From Kaistia defluvii (GTDB lineage: Bacteria > Pseudomonadota > Alphaproteobacteria > Rhizobiales > Kaistiaceae): 64,000 bases of DNA. A program made the position numbers and the translations under genes. This document shows positions 35,161 to 44,082 of this stretch, piece by piece. A model generated the notes under the pieces. The model was given only the letters and a program-made list of their open reading frames with translations. It was not told the origin of the DNA and did not search any database. The stretch covers positions 496,001 through 560,000 of the forward strand of contig NZ_JAPKNI010000004.1 in assembly GCF_026343955.1 (NCBI RefSeq), written 5' to 3'. The stretch's first letter is position 1. Each line of letters begins with the position of its first letter.

Positions 35161-35461
35161 GTCGTGTCCATCTCAATTGGCGACATGCAAACTTACGCAG
35201 CAGCCCTTTTATGCCGATTTAACTCTATGCGGGGCATTTTAGATAAATACCGGTCGCGAAGCCAGTTGACGGCCCTTCCGGCTGCCGATGTCGCGCGTTC
35301 GAACCGAATTCCGATTCTGATTCCGTACTTTCCGGCATGGGGTAAGCTTGTGAAAGAGTTCAGTAAATTTGAATATAATATGGTTGACAAATCGTCGAGA
35401 TTGTCGCCAATTTCACTACAAAACTGTAGATATCAAGTCTGGGCTATGTTGCGGGGGCAAT
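35161..35461. other. AT-rich divergent promoter region
   Basis: This 301-bp gap between divergent genes is far richer in A/T than anything around it, most of all 35340-35430. It contains a perfect -10-like TATAAT (35374-35379) and TTGACA (35384-35389), the latter within an imperfect dyad GACAA-N10-TTGTC (35386-35405). The two do not form one well-spaced promoter, so the real start sites are unclear. No coding potential. Confidence 0.45.
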
Positions 35462-36397
35462 ATGAACTTCCCACCGGATGAGGATTCGGCTGGGATGGCG
35501 TCGTCTGCCGCCGGCTGCCCCTTTCACACTGCCGCGAAGGCGCCGTCGGACAGTGAATTCGAAGATTGGCTTCAGACGGATCTGCGCTGCTCCGCGGGGA
35601 AACGCGAGTTTCAGCTCGGCCGATACACGGTTGCGCATGTCCGCAACGGCTATCAATTCCTCCAAGCCTTGAACACATTCCGGCTGGATGTGGAAGATTA
35701 CCGCAAGACCGGTTTCCTGGCGATCGTCCCATCCTGCGAGACCTTCGACAATTCGGTCGATGAGCTTCGCACGCTCGGCCAGGTCATGGTGGATGCCGGC
35801 CTCGCCGAAAGCGCCGGCGCGCTGATCAACAGCCAGACGGTCGCGATCCCGTTCGACGTCGTCTGTCCTGTGACGGGCATTCCGACCGTCTACGAGTTCT
35901 TCCCGGTCGCCTTCTGCCCCCATGCCCGCTCGCTGGCCGATCCGCTCTACGATCCGGCGCTGAGCACGCCCTTCCTCGCCATCAACACGACGTCCGATGC
36001 GTTCGCCTTCGGCATGCTGGTGCGCGACCTCAGCCTGCGCCACTTTCGCGTTCCGCCACACGAGATCCGCGACCGGAGCGAACTGGAGCGGCTGCTGCAC
36101 AAATGCGCCGTCGTCTGGCAGAATATGTCCGCCAATACGATCACCGGCTACAACAAGGTTTCCGAGATTCCGGCGCGCGCGGTGCATCTCTCCGCCGACC
36201 GGCAGACCTGGACCGCGCCGCACAACGACCCGGTGTTTGCCGAGATGGTGAAGGAGCCGCACGATCACGAAATGCCGGCGCTCTATGCCAATCGCCTGTG
36301 CGAGCGCTGGATCGCCGCCTTATTTGACGGGAAAGCCCTCGAGGCCGCCCGGGATGGACAGTCTGGCGGCACGCCCGCCTTCGATTTCAGGAAGTGA
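35462..36397 (+). CDS. Protein of unknown function, first gene of SET/MFS operon
   Basis: 311 residues with no signal peptide or membrane segment. I do not recognise a family. Seven cysteines are at 19, 43, 92, 135, 152, 215 and 280; two are CP pairs in the best-conserved-looking stretch (VVCPVTGIPTVYEFFPVAFC, 133-152). Histidines cluster at 267-269 (PHDHE). A metal or Fe-S site is possible but unproven. ATG 35462 follows a weak GGGGG stretch; an ATG 11 codons later is an alternative. The next gene starts 4 bp after its stop, and the third overlaps the second, so the three are surely co-expressed. It could be an enzyme, or the substrate or partner of the SET protein. Confidence 0.75.
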   Translation: MNFPPDEDSAGMASSAAGCPFHTAAKAPSDSEFEDWLQTDLRCSAGKREFQLGRYTVAHVRNGYQFLQALNTFRLDVEDYRKTGFLAIVPSCETFDNSVDELRTLGQVMVDAGLAESAGALINSQTVAIPFDVVCPVTGIPTVYEFFPVAFCPHARSLADPLYDPALSTPFLAINTTSDAFAFGMLVRDLSLRHFRVPPHEIRDRSELERLLHKCAVVWQNMSANTITGYNKVSEIPARAVHLSADRQTWTAPHNDPVFAEMVKEPHDHEMPALYANRLCERWIAALFDGKALEAARDGQSGGTPAFDFRK

Positions 36398-36401
36398 TCC
36401 G

Positions 36402-36815
36402 ATGAGCTACACCAACGAAGACGTCATCGAGGTTCGCTCGATCAGCGACGATCACCAGACGATCCATGCCAAGACCACCGTGCCGAAGGACACCCTGCTC
36501 GGCTTCTTCGACGGCAAGGCGATGCTGATCGACCTCGACAAGCAGGACGAGCTCGACGACTACTGGTGGCGGCAATCGGTCCATCTGAAGCTGATCGGCC
36601 GCAAGCTGCTGTGCCTGCTGCCGATGGAAGAACCGGCCGGCATCGATTTCCTCAATCACTCCTGCCATCCCAATACGCGCGTCGAGGACCAGCTCTACGT
36701 CTTCGCCGATCGCGAGATCGCGGCGGGCGAGGAACTGACCGCCGATTACCGGACCTTCGACCTGGTGCCGCAGGGCATCAAGTGCTGGTGCCCCGAGCCC
36801 AACTGCGAGATCTGA
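36402..36815 (+). CDS. SET-domain protein (predicted protein-lysine methyltransferase)
   Basis: 137 residues, almost only a SET domain. It has LNHSCHPNTRV (84-94), the SAM-binding NHSC-PN motif, GEELTADY (109-116) with the catalytic Tyr, and a post-SET zinc-type cluster Cys128, Cys130, Cys135 (KCWCPEPNC). SET proteins usually transfer methyl groups from SAM to lysine side chains of proteins. The N-terminal part is very short, so substrate recognition may come from a partner. AGGAAG lies 7 bases before ATG, within the end of the preceding gene. The stop overlaps the next start as TGATG. Bacterial SET proteins are uncommon and rarely have known targets. Confidence 0.85.
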   Translation: MSYTNEDVIEVRSISDDHQTIHAKTTVPKDTLLGFFDGKAMLIDLDKQDELDDYWWRQSVHLKLIGRKLLCLLPMEEPAGIDFLNHSCHPNTRVEDQLYVFADREIAAGEELTADYRTFDLVPQGIKCWCPEPNCEI

Positions 36816-38011
36816 TGCCCATCCCCGACAAGACGAAGTCCGCCGCGCGCACCCGCTACTGGCGCGTCGCGGGCGTCCTCGTGCTGATCGGCATCGAGGC
36901 GCTGCTGTTTGGCTATTCCTATCCGTTCTTCTCGCTCGCGCTGGAGAAGAAGGGCATCGCCACCTGGCTGATCGGCCTCAACGCGTCGATCGCCGGCGCC
37001 GGCATCCTGATCTTCGGGCCGTTCGTGCCCTGGCTGATCGACCGCATGGGCCTGCGCCTGCTGGTCGCCGCCCAGTTCGCGCTGTCGCTGGCCTCGTTCG
37101 CCGCCATCTTCGCCTTCGACAACATCGCCGTCTGGTTCATCGCCCGCTTCGTCATGGGCACCTGCTTCTCGGCGCTCTGGACCACCACCGAAATCTGGCT
37201 GAACGGCGTGGTCGACGACCGCAATCGCGGCCGCATCGTCGGTGCCTCCGGCACGCTCTATGCCGCCTGCCAGTTCATGGGCCCGCTGCTGCTCTCCGGC
37301 ACGGGCTCGACCGGCAGCCTCCCCCTCATCGCCGCCATGGTGCCGCTGGCGATCGGCGTCGCGGTGGCGCTGTCGATCCGCTCGGCGGTAGGCGAGGTCG
37401 AGGACGAGGAAGAGAGCGGCGACGTCCATACGCTGCGCATGTCGCTGACGCTGGCCGGCAGCCTGATCGCCGCCGCCTTCCTGACCGGCATCGGCGAAAC
37501 CGCGATGCAGAGCCTTCTGCCGCTCTACGGTCTCGCGCATGGCCTGAACGACGCCGGCGCCTCGCGCCTGGTCGCGGTGTTCAGCCTTGGCGAAGCCGTG
37601 CTGATCGTCGCGCTCGGCTGGTTCGCCGACCGGCATGGCCGCCGGCTGACGCTGATCGGCACGGCCGGCCTCGCCGTCGTCAGCACGCTCGCCTTCCCCT
37701 TTGTCATGGACAAGACCTTCCTGCTCGAACCGGTGGTGTTCATCGCCGGCGGCACGGTCTCGGGCCTCTACACGCTGGGCATCGTGCTGATCGGCCAGGA
37801 TTTTCGCGGCCAGCGCCTGGCGGTGGTCTCGACCGGCTTCGCCATGGCCTATTCGGCAGGCTCCGTCATCGGCTCGACGCCGATCGGCTTCCTCATGGAC
37901 CTCTTCGGCGCCGAGGCCCTGCCCGTCACCGTGGCGGTCGGCTTCGTCGCGCTGCTGATCTTCCTGGTGAGGCCGGGCCAGAAGAAGGCGGTGGAAGTGT
38001 CGGTGGAGTGA
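36815..38011 (+). CDS. MFS transporter
   Basis: 398 residues with about 12 transmembrane segments and the MFS motif A-like loop VPWLIDRMGLRLL after helix 2, plus GWFADRHGRRLTLIG in the second half. A charged central loop (GEVEDEEESGDVHT) splits the two six-helix bundles. It resembles YcaD-type/drug-efflux MFS proteins. The start ATG lies in the SET gene's stop codon, so it is translationally coupled. Substrate unknown; the coupling suggests export or uptake of something tied to the first two genes. Confidence 0.87.
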   Translation: MPIPDKTKSAARTRYWRVAGVLVLIGIEALLFGYSYPFFSLALEKKGIATWLIGLNASIAGAGILIFGPFVPWLIDRMGLRLLVAAQFALSLASFAAIFAFDNIAVWFIARFVMGTCFSALWTTTEIWLNGVVDDRNRGRIVGASGTLYAACQFMGPLLLSGTGSTGSLPLIAAMVPLAIGVAVALSIRSAVGEVEDEEESGDVHTLRMSLTLAGSLIAAAFLTGIGETAMQSLLPLYGLAHGLNDAGASRLVAVFSLGEAVLIVALGWFADRHGRRLTLIGTAGLAVVSTLAFPFVMDKTFLLEPVVFIAGGTVSGLYTLGIVLIGQDFRGQRLAVVSTGFAMAYSAGSVIGSTPIGFLMDLFGAEALPVTVAVGFVALLIFLVRPGQKKAVEVSVE

Positions 38012-38067
38012 GGAGGCGGTGCGGACCTGTTACGCGTACGATTCGCCAGGAAGCCCGCCTAGATAAG

Positions 38068-38096
38068 GTCCACTGCCGACCCATTTCGGACGTTTG
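38068..38096 (+). repeat. Decayed direct repeat, left of serine hydrolase gene
   Basis: GTCCACTGCCGACCCATTTC and the next nine bases align with 39247-39276 with six mismatches and one gap, same orientation. From memory it resembles short dispersed repeats in other Hyphomicrobiales (reverse strand reading 'SEMGxxxTL'). Confidence 0.5.
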
Positions 38097-38137
38097 GGGT
38101 GCTTTCGCCTCCGCCCGGGGGCGAGAGAGGAGACAGA

Positions 38138-39145
38138 ATGAAGATTCGATGGCTCGCCTTTCTGCTCGTCCTCTGCATCCTTGCTGCAGGACATGCCCAT
38201 GCCCAAGCCTGGGAAGACGTCAATCCGGCAGCGGCGGGCTGGTCCGTTGAAAAGCTGGAGGCGGCCCGGCAGGAATCCCGATCGCTTAAGCCGACAGCGC
38301 TCATGATCGTTCAGGACGGACATGTGATCGCCCAATGGGGTGACGTTTCCCGTAAGGTGGAGATGGCATCCGTTCGCAAGAGCTTGCTCAGCGCACTCTA
38401 CGGCAGCGCCGTAGCAGAGAGGCGTATCGATCTTTCAGCCAGCCTCGCCGAACTTGGTATCGACGATAAAGCTCCTCGTCTGACGAACGAAGAGAAAACC
38501 GCCACGGTTCGGGATCTACTGACATCGCGCTCGGGCGTCTATCATCCGGCGGCCCACGAGACAGCTGACATCAAGCGCAAGCGGCCTGCACGCGGGAGTC
38601 ACCCGGCAGGATCGTTCTGGTTTTACAACAACTGGGACTTCAATGCTCTGGGCACGATCTACCGGCAGCAGACCGGGGAAGACATCTTCGCGAGCTTCGA
38701 ACGCCGCATTGCGGCACCGATAGGCATGGAAGACTTCTCGGCCAGAGACGGCCGCTATGCGGTGGAGAAACTCTCCGAGCACCCCGCGTATCCGTTCCGG
38801 CTCAGCGCCCGCGACGCTGCCCGTTTCGGCCAGCTTTTTCTGAACGAAGGCAAGTGGGGCGACAAGCAGGTCATCCCAGCGTCGTGGATCAGGGAGTCTA
38901 CGGCTGCGTACTCGTGGGCGAAGCGGATACGGCAGGGCTATGGCTACATGTGGTGGACATTGCCTGAGGAAACATGGGGACCCGATGCCTTTTACGCTTC
39001 CGGCTACGGGGGGCAAATAATCGCTGTCGTGCCGTCGAAGCGGCTCGTCGTCGTGCAGACGGTGGACCTGAAACAGAACCCAAAAGGGGTACGAACGAGC
39101 GCATTCCTTGACCTGATGAAAGAGATCGCTGTCGCTTCACCGTGA
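38138..39145 (+). CDS. Secreted serine hydrolase, beta-lactamase/PBP4-like (class C type)
   Basis: 335 residues, exported: MKIRWLAFLLVLCILAAGHAHA is a signal peptide. The active-site tetrad starts with SxxK at Ser78-Lys81 (MASVRKSLLSAL); the second motif is Tyr-x-Asn in FWFYNNWDFNALG, and GYGGQ takes the place of KTG. The family (PF00144) covers esterases, D-aminopeptidases and lactamases; the degenerate third motif argues against a true beta-lactamase. GAGAGGAGA lies 6 bases before ATG. Its codons show more A/T in third positions than the neighbours, and imperfect direct repeats lie on both sides, suggesting acquisition. Confidence 0.85.
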   Translation: MKIRWLAFLLVLCILAAGHAHAQAWEDVNPAAAGWSVEKLEAARQESRSLKPTALMIVQDGHVIAQWGDVSRKVEMASVRKSLLSALYGSAVAERRIDLSASLAELGIDDKAPRLTNEEKTATVRDLLTSRSGVYHPAAHETADIKRKRPARGSHPAGSFWFYNNWDFNALGTIYRQQTGEDIFASFERRIAAPIGMEDFSARDGRYAVEKLSEHPAYPFRLSARDAARFGQLFLNEGKWGDKQVIPASWIRESTAAYSWAKRIRQGYGYMWWTLPEETWGPDAFYASGYGGQIIAVVPSKRLVVVQTVDLKQNPKGVRTSAFLDLMKEIAVASP

Positions 39146-39246
39146 GAGCCAGGTACCGTATCTCTCACGGGCGCAACGCCGCCGGCTTCAGGTAGCTTAA
39201 GCGCCGGCACGTCCGTAAGCGGCCCAATCTCGGCCACCAGCCGAAA

Positions 39247-39276
39247 GTCCGCTGCCCACCCCATCTCAGACATTCG
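39247..39276 (+). repeat. Decayed direct repeat, right of serine hydrolase gene
   Basis: Partner of the repeat at 38068-38096. Sequence just before it (39205-39240) looks like a further diverged unit of the same kind. Confidence 0.5.
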
Positions 39277-39311
39277 CACTGCCAAGCGCCGCGCTTTCAA
39301 CTACCCAATAG

Positions 39312-39347
39312 AAAAGGCCGCCCGAGAGAGCTCGTGGCGGCCTTTTT
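39312..39347. terminator. Bidirectional intrinsic terminator
   Basis: AAAAGGCCGCC ... GGCGGCCTTTTT: 7-bp GC stem (39316-39322 / 39336-39342) extended by A/T pairs, T-runs on both strands. It sits between the convergent serine hydrolase and kup genes. Confidence 0.9.
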
Positions 39348-39387
39348 GTTCTTAGCTATCCGGCGTCGGCGCGACGCCCAGCCCCGA

Positions 39388-41358
39388 TCAGATCGACATT
39401 TGCGTCCCGATCTCGACGACGCGGCCGGTCGGGATGTGGAAATATTCCGTCGCGTCGCTGGCGTTGATCGCCAGCTTGATGAACAGCTTGTCCTGGATGC
39501 GCGAGAACAAATGGCGCCCCGCCGGCTTGATCGAGCGGCGCGACAGGAAGAAGGACGTCGACATGATGTCGTATTTCCAGCCCTGCTTGCGGCAGAGGCT
39601 GAGCGCCTTCGGCACGTTCGGCGTCTCCATGTAGCCGAAACTCATGAACACCCGCGTGAAGCTGTCGTTGATCGGCTCGATCCGAACGCGATCGGCATCG
39701 TCGATGCGCGGCGTATTGCTGGTGACGACCGTCAGCAGCACGTTCTTCTGGTGCAGCACGCGATAGTGCTTGAGGCTGTGCAGCAGCGAGGATGGCGCCG
39801 TCTCGGGATCGCTCGTCAGGAACACGGCGGTGCCGGGAACGCGAACCACGCTGCTCTTCTCGAGATTCTTCACCAACTCGTTCAGCGGCACGTCGTTGCG
39901 ACGGCTCTTGTCGAACAGGATGCGCGTGCCGCGCACCCAGCAGCGCATGATGAACATGATCGTGAAGGCGAAGGCCAGCGGAAGCCAGCCGCCCTCGGTG
40001 ACCTTGATCAGATTGGCGCCGAAGAAGACGAGATCGATGAGCAGGAACGGCGCGATCAGGAGGGCCGAAACCCAGAGCGGCCAGCGCCAGAAACGCCAGA
40101 TGACGATGAAGGCGAGGCAGGCGGTGATGACCATTTCGGCGGTGACCGAGATGCCATACGCCGTGGCGAGCTTGCTCGACGAGCCGAAGGTGATGACCAG
40201 AATCAGCACCGCCACCATCAGCAGCGTGTTCACCTGCGGCATATAGATCTGGCCGACATGGGTCTCGGAGGTGTGCTCGATTTCCATCCGCGGCAGCAGT
40301 TTGAGCTGGATGGCCTGGCGCGTCATCGAGAAGGCGCCGGTGATCACGGCCTGGGAAGCGATGACGGTCGCCATGGTCGCCAGCAGCACGACCGGCAGCA
40401 GCGCCCATTCCGGGAACAGCAGGTAAAACGGGTTGCTGATAGCGGCCGGATTGGCCAGCACCAGCGCGCCCTGCCCCAGATAATTGGCGGCCAGCGCCGG
40501 GAAGACGAACGCAAGCCACGCGGCCTGGATCGGCTTGCGGCCGAAATGGCCGAGATCGGCATAAAGCGCCTCGGCGCCCGTCACCGACAGGAAGGCGGCG
40601 CCGATGACCAGCAGGCTGGTGTGCCCATGCGTCGTGACATAGCGCACGGCGTGATAGGGGTTCAGCGCGGCGAAGATGCCGGGATCGTCGGCAATGTGCA
40701 GGAAACCGCCAATCGTCATGACGATGAACCACGCCGCGGTGATCGGCCCGAACCAGGCGGCGACCTTGGCCGTGCCATAGCGCTGGACCATGAACAGCGC
40801 CGCGATGATGGCGATGGTGATCGGGATGACGTAGCCGTCGAAGGCCGGTGTCACCAGCGTCAGGCCCTCCACGGCGGAGAGCACCGAAATCGCCGGGGTG
40901 ATGACCGCGTCGCCATAAAACAGCGCCGCGCCGGCCACGCCGAGCACGAAGACGATGGGCGCCGATTTGCCGACGGTGCGGGTGGCCAGCGCCATCAGAG
41001 ACAGCGTGCCGCCCTCGCCATTATTGTCGGCGCGCAACAGAATGACGACATATTTCAGCGTGACGATGATCGTCAGCGTCCAGATGATCAAGGAGATGAC
41101 GCTGATCACGTCTTCCCGAACGAGTTCGCCATGGGCGCGGTTGGCGGCATGCAGGGCTTCTCGCAGCGCATAGATGACGCTGGTGCCGATATCGCCATAA
41201 ACGACACCCACCGAGCCAAGCGCCAGCGTGAAGAAGCCCGCATGAGCCACAGGGCTGCCGACGCCACCATTGTCGTCGGAAGCGGCTCCGGTCGGCACAT
41301 CGCTGGCCGAAACCGAAGGTTGGGTTCCGGTGTCGGTCCCCTGCGCATTCAGAGCCAT
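39388..41358 (-). CDS. kup: Potassium transporter Kup
   Basis: Proton-coupled potassium uptake permease of the inner membrane. The first helix has the family signature [24 protein letters not shown], followed by about 12 hydrophobic segments (for instance [24 protein letters not shown], the other strongly conserved stretch). The C-terminal ~200 residues are the soluble domain ([10 protein letters not shown] onward). A 40-residue Gly/Ser/Asp-rich N-terminal tail precedes the first helix. At 656 residues it is full length. Rhizobial genomes often carry several kup copies. Confidence 0.95.
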   Translation of the reverse strand: MALNAQGTDTGTQPSVSASDVPTGAASDDNGGVGSPVAHAGFFTLALGSVGVVYGDIGTSVIYALREALHAANRAHGELVREDVISVISLIIWTLTIIVTLKYVVILLRADNNGEGGTLSLMALATRTVGKSAPIVFVLGVAGAALFYGDAVITPAISVLSAVEGLTLVTPAFDGYVIPITIAIIAALFMVQRYGTAKVAAWFGPITAAWFIVMTIGGFLHIADDPGIFAALNPYHAVRYVTTHGHTSLLVIGAAFLSVTGAEALYADLGHFGRKPIQAAWLAFVFPALAANYLGQGALVLANPAAISNPFYLLFPEWALLPVVLLATMATVIASQAVITGAFSMTRQAIQLKLLPRMEIEHTSETHVGQIYMPQVNTLLMVAVLILVITFGSSSKLATAYGISVTAEMVITACLAFIVIWRFWRWPLWVSALLIAPFLLIDLVFFGANLIKVTEGGWLPLAFAFTIMFIMRCWVRGTRILFDKSRRNDVPLNELVKNLEKSSVVRVPGTAVFLTSDPETAPSSLLHSLKHYRVLHQKNVLLTVVTSNTPRIDDADRVRIEPINDSFTRVFMSFGYMETPNVPKALSLCRKQGWKYDIMSTSFFLSRRSIKPAGRHLFSRIQDKLFIKLAINASDATEYFHIPTGRVVEIGTQMSI

Positions 41359-41449
41359 GAACTGGTCATCTCGTTCACCGCACGTACCGGCGGCCGCGCG
41401 TGCTTATAGCAGAACACGTGCGGTGCACAACGCGCGGCGGTTGCCGCCC

Positions 41450-41875
41450 CTACTGCGCGGGCACATCCCGCGGCTTCGGCACAGGGGCCTTGGGTTTCGA
41501 ATTCCGGGTCTGGACCGGCGCTGATGCAACGGCTGGAGCCGCCACTGGTTGCGCGAAACAGCTGATCGAGCCGATCTGGTTCGCGCCATACTGAACATAC
41601 GGCGAATTCGGCGTCTGCGCGTGCTCGGCCGAAATCGGCATGTAGAGATAGCAGATCGACCCATCGACAGGATCTCGCCAGCGCTGGATCACCGTGTCCA
41701 TCAGCGGGCCGCGATAGAAGGCCTCCAGTTTCATCAGCGGCAGGCTGTCCCAACGCGGCCCCTGCTGCTGTTGCGCCGCCGGCGGCTGGGCCTGCTGCGC
41801 CGCGGCGCTTCCGGTCAGAAACCATGCCGCCAGCAGCCCCGCACACGCCCCGCCGGACAGATTCCTCAGTCGCAT
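41450..41875 (-). CDS. Small secreted protein of unknown function
   Basis: 141 residues. The signal peptide MRLRNLSGGACAGLLAAWFLTGSAAA is cleaved before QQAQPPAAQQQQ. The mature part has a conserved-looking core with two cysteines (DGSICYLYMPIS, IGSISCFAQP) and a Pro/Lys-rich tail (NSKPKAPVPKPRDVPAQ). GGAGGAG lies 7 bases before ATG 41875, which decides the start over a longer upstream frame. Resembles uncharacterised Rhizobiales periplasmic proteins; I cannot name a family. Confidence 0.7.
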   Translation of the reverse strand: MRLRNLSGGACAGLLAAWFLTGSAAAQQAQPPAAQQQQGPRWDSLPLMKLEAFYRGPLMDTVIQRWRDPVDGSICYLYMPISAEHAQTPNSPYVQYGANQIGSISCFAQPVAAPAVASAPVQTRNSKPKAPVPKPRDVPAQ

Positions 41876-42035
41876 CGAATCACTCCTCCAAGATGGGTCG
41901 CAAGGGGCTCGTCGCCCAGGGGCCAGGGGGCCGATCGCTTCAGGCCAGGGGGCCTTCGCCTGGCCGGGATTGTACCGTGTCTTCTCCACGCGCGCCCGCC
42001 ACGATTCGCGCCGCTGGGTCTCGCTGGAAAGACTC

Positions 42036-42072
42036 GAGCCTGCCAGCGCTCCCGAGAGGCGCTGACAGGCTC
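42036..42072. terminator. Hairpin after the autotransporter gene
   Basis: 14-bp stem with one mismatch: 42036-42049 / 42059-42072. A T-rich run follows on the plus side (TTTCTTTTA) and a weaker one on the minus side, where the transcript to be ended comes from. Confidence 0.55.
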
Positions 42073-42132
42073 CGTTTCTTTTATCCGATCGCCGTCTCAC
42101 GAGACGACCCGGATCCGGTTAGCCGGGAAGGG

Positions 42133-43935
42133 CTAGAACTCGAAGGCTAGGCCCAGCCTGGCAACATGGGCATCGCCGCCGCCATTGCTGTAGCCGGCAT
42201 GAACCATGACCGGCGTCGAGAAATCGAGGCGGTGCGCCAGACTGACGCCGAAGCCGACCTCGCTCTTGAACATGCCGACGCTGCCATTGACGGTGGTCTT
42301 GCCGGGCGCCGAAGGCATCAGCGGACTGCTGAGCGCCACCGCGGCGGCAATGCCGCGCCGGGCCTCGTTCTGGACCGAGCCGATCTGGTTCGACAGATCG
42401 CCATAAGCCTGGTTCAACTGGCTGACATTGACCGCATCGGTCGGCGCGATGCCGGCCGCGACATTGGTGATGCGACGCTCGGCTCCGACATCGCCCACCG
42501 AGACGGTGTTGTTCTGGCTGGCGACAGAGCCCTGGCCGATCGCCACGGAGTTCTGGCCCGTGACCGTGGCGCCGGCACCGACCGCCACCGAACCGGCCGT
42601 GCTGACATTCGATCCATAGCCCATCGCGACCGCGCCGCTGGCGCCAGCCCCGACCGTCGCGCCCGAGCCATAGGCCACGGCGTTGCTCGCGCCCGCCCCG
42701 ACGGTTGCCTGATATCCGAACGCATTGGAATAGTTGGCGCTGGCGCCGACGCTCGCCCCGAAACCGAAGGCATTCGAGTATTGCGTGTTGCCGGCGACAC
42801 TCGCCGAAGCGCCATAGGCGTTGGAGTAGGACGAATTGTCGCCGACCGAGGCCGAGGATCCAACGGCCGAGGCGTCGCTGGAGCCCTCGCCGACCGAGGC
42901 GTTGTGGCCGGAAGCAAGGGCGCGCTCGGATTCATTGCCGACGCTCGCCAGCGTGCCAACCGCCGTCGAATCCGTCGCATCGTCACCGACGCTGGCGCTG
43001 CGGCCGATGGCGTTGGCGCTCTCGGAGCCGTTGCCGACGGAGGCCTGAACGCCTACCGCGCTGGATGCGCCGGAGCCGTCGCCAACCGTCGCGCCGGCTC
43101 CCACAGCCTGGGCCGCGCCTGAGTTTTCGCCGACCGATGCGCCTGCGCCGACGGCCGACGCATCGCTGGAATCCTCGCCGACCGAGGCATTGTGGCCAGA
43201 GGCCAAAGCGCGCTCCGAACCGGCGCCGACGCTGGCAAGCGTGCCGATCGCGGTGGAATCCGTCGCATTGTCGCCCACGCTGGCGCTGCGCCCGATCGCA
43301 TTGGCCGACTGCGCCCCGTCGCCGACCGTGGCGCCCACGCCGATGGCGCTCGCGGCCGCGGATCCGTCCCCAACTGATGCGCCGGCACCGATCGCGGAGG
43401 CGCTGTTGGACAGATTGCCCACCGTCGCGCCATAGCCCACCGCCGTCGCGGAGGAGGAGTTGTCGCCGACCGCTGCGTTGCGTCCCGACGCCAGCGCGCC
43501 AACCGAACTATCGCCGACGCTCGAACCCGTACCGACGACGGTCGAATCGTTGGAGTTGTCGCCGATGGTCGAAGAACGACCGAAGACATTGGCGCTATTG
43601 GAGTTCGTCCCGATCGACGACTGGGTGCCGACAACCGTCGATGCCGAGGAATCCGCACCGATCGTGCTGCCAAAGCCGAGGACGTTCGAGAAATTCGCGC
43701 CGGCGGCGATCGTGGTCTGGCCGCCTATGGCGATCGAATAACTCGTGTTGTTGGTGGCGGCGGGATCCCCGACCCCGGAAATGGCGATGCTGCTCGAATT
43801 GCCCGCATTGCCGTCATTGCCCGTCCCGGCCTGGAACGCCTGTGCCGCCGAGAACGGCAGCGAACAACCCGCCAGAATCAGTGTCGTCGACAGCAGGCGC
43901 GCCCGGACGGCCGCCCCCTTGCCCGTTTTCTTCAT
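42133..43935 (-). CDS. Trimeric autotransporter adhesin (YadA-like) with 16-residue head repeats
   Basis: 600 residues. Signal peptide 1-33 (ends AAQA). Residues 74-441 are 23 consecutive 16-residue repeats of the type ASVGDxSxxAxAxGxx; two 14-residue repeats of classical YadA-head type follow (442-469). Then come the neck/stalk motif [24 protein letters not shown] (~484-507), a short coiled coil, and a ~70-residue YadA anchor barrel ending in LGLAFEF with C-terminal Phe. Such trimers sit in the outer membrane and bind host or surface ligands. The stalk is very short, so the head lies close to the membrane. GGGGAG precedes ATG 43935; an LAGC string in the signal is probably not a lipobox. Confidence 0.9.
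   Translation of the reverse strand: MKKTGKGAAVRARLLSTTLILAGCSLPFSAAQAFQAGTGNDGNAGNSSSIAISGVGDPAATNNTSYSIAIGGQTTIAAGANFSNVLGFGSTIGADSSASTVVGTQSSIGTNSNSANVFGRSSTIGDNSNDSTVVGTGSSVGDSSVGALASGRNAAVGDNSSSATAVGYGATVGNLSNSASAIGAGASVGDGSAAASAIGVGATVGDGAQSANAIGRSASVGDNATDSTAIGTLASVGAGSERALASGHNASVGEDSSDASAVGAGASVGENSGAAQAVGAGATVGDGSGASSAVGVQASVGNGSESANAIGRSASVGDDATDSTAVGTLASVGNESERALASGHNASVGEGSSDASAVGSSASVGDNSSYSNAYGASASVAGNTQYSNAFGFGASVGASANYSNAFGYQATVGAGASNAVAYGSGATVGAGASGAVAMGYGSNVSTAGSVAVGAGATVTGQNSVAIGQGSVASQNNTVSVGDVGAERRITNVAAGIAPTDAVNVSQLNQAYGDLSNQIGSVQNEARRGIAAAVALSSPLMPSAPGKTTVNGSVGMFKSEVGFGVSLAHRLDFSTPVMVHAGYSNGGGDAHVARLGLAFEF
42613..43716 (-). repeat. 48-bp coding repeats arranged in 288-bp super-repeats
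   Basis: 23 tandem units of 48 bp inside the adhesin gene. Every sixth unit matches best, giving three 288-bp super-repeats at 43333-43620, 43045-43332 and 42757-43044 (the last two units of the third have diverged). The unit endings repeat in order: GRS, GT(G/L), SG(R/H)N, and so on. Confidence 0.85.
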
Positions 43936-44082
43936 GTTGCTCCCCTGAACATGCGATGACGCAAAGTCACTCGCGGCAGGATTGCAAACGCGCCCCGCAC
44001 ATGACAAGACGGATATTAAGAATTCCGCAACAATTTCGTGGCTTGACGCTCATTTGACACAGGAAATAGGGATCCTCGCCGG

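Noticed and set aside
32779-35481. 900-codon plus-strand open frame opposite the second GGDEF-EAL gene
   Set aside because: Shadow frame; no domain, and the opposite strand has a complete signalling protein.
39004-39300. Minus-strand ~99-codon frame with 'RMSEMG' near its start
   Set aside because: It overlaps the serine hydrolase gene's 3' end and a dispersed repeat whose translation gives that string; no ribosome binding site.
42613-43716. Regular 48-bp spaced repeats that might look like a CRISPR array
   Set aside because: The repeats are in frame, every position is coding, 'spacers' are similar to each other, and the product is a YadA-type head.
43860-43875. LAGC string suggesting a lipoprotein signal in the adhesin
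   Set aside because: The hydrophobic segment continues to a normal signal peptidase site (AAQA) and trimeric autotransporters are not lipoproteins.
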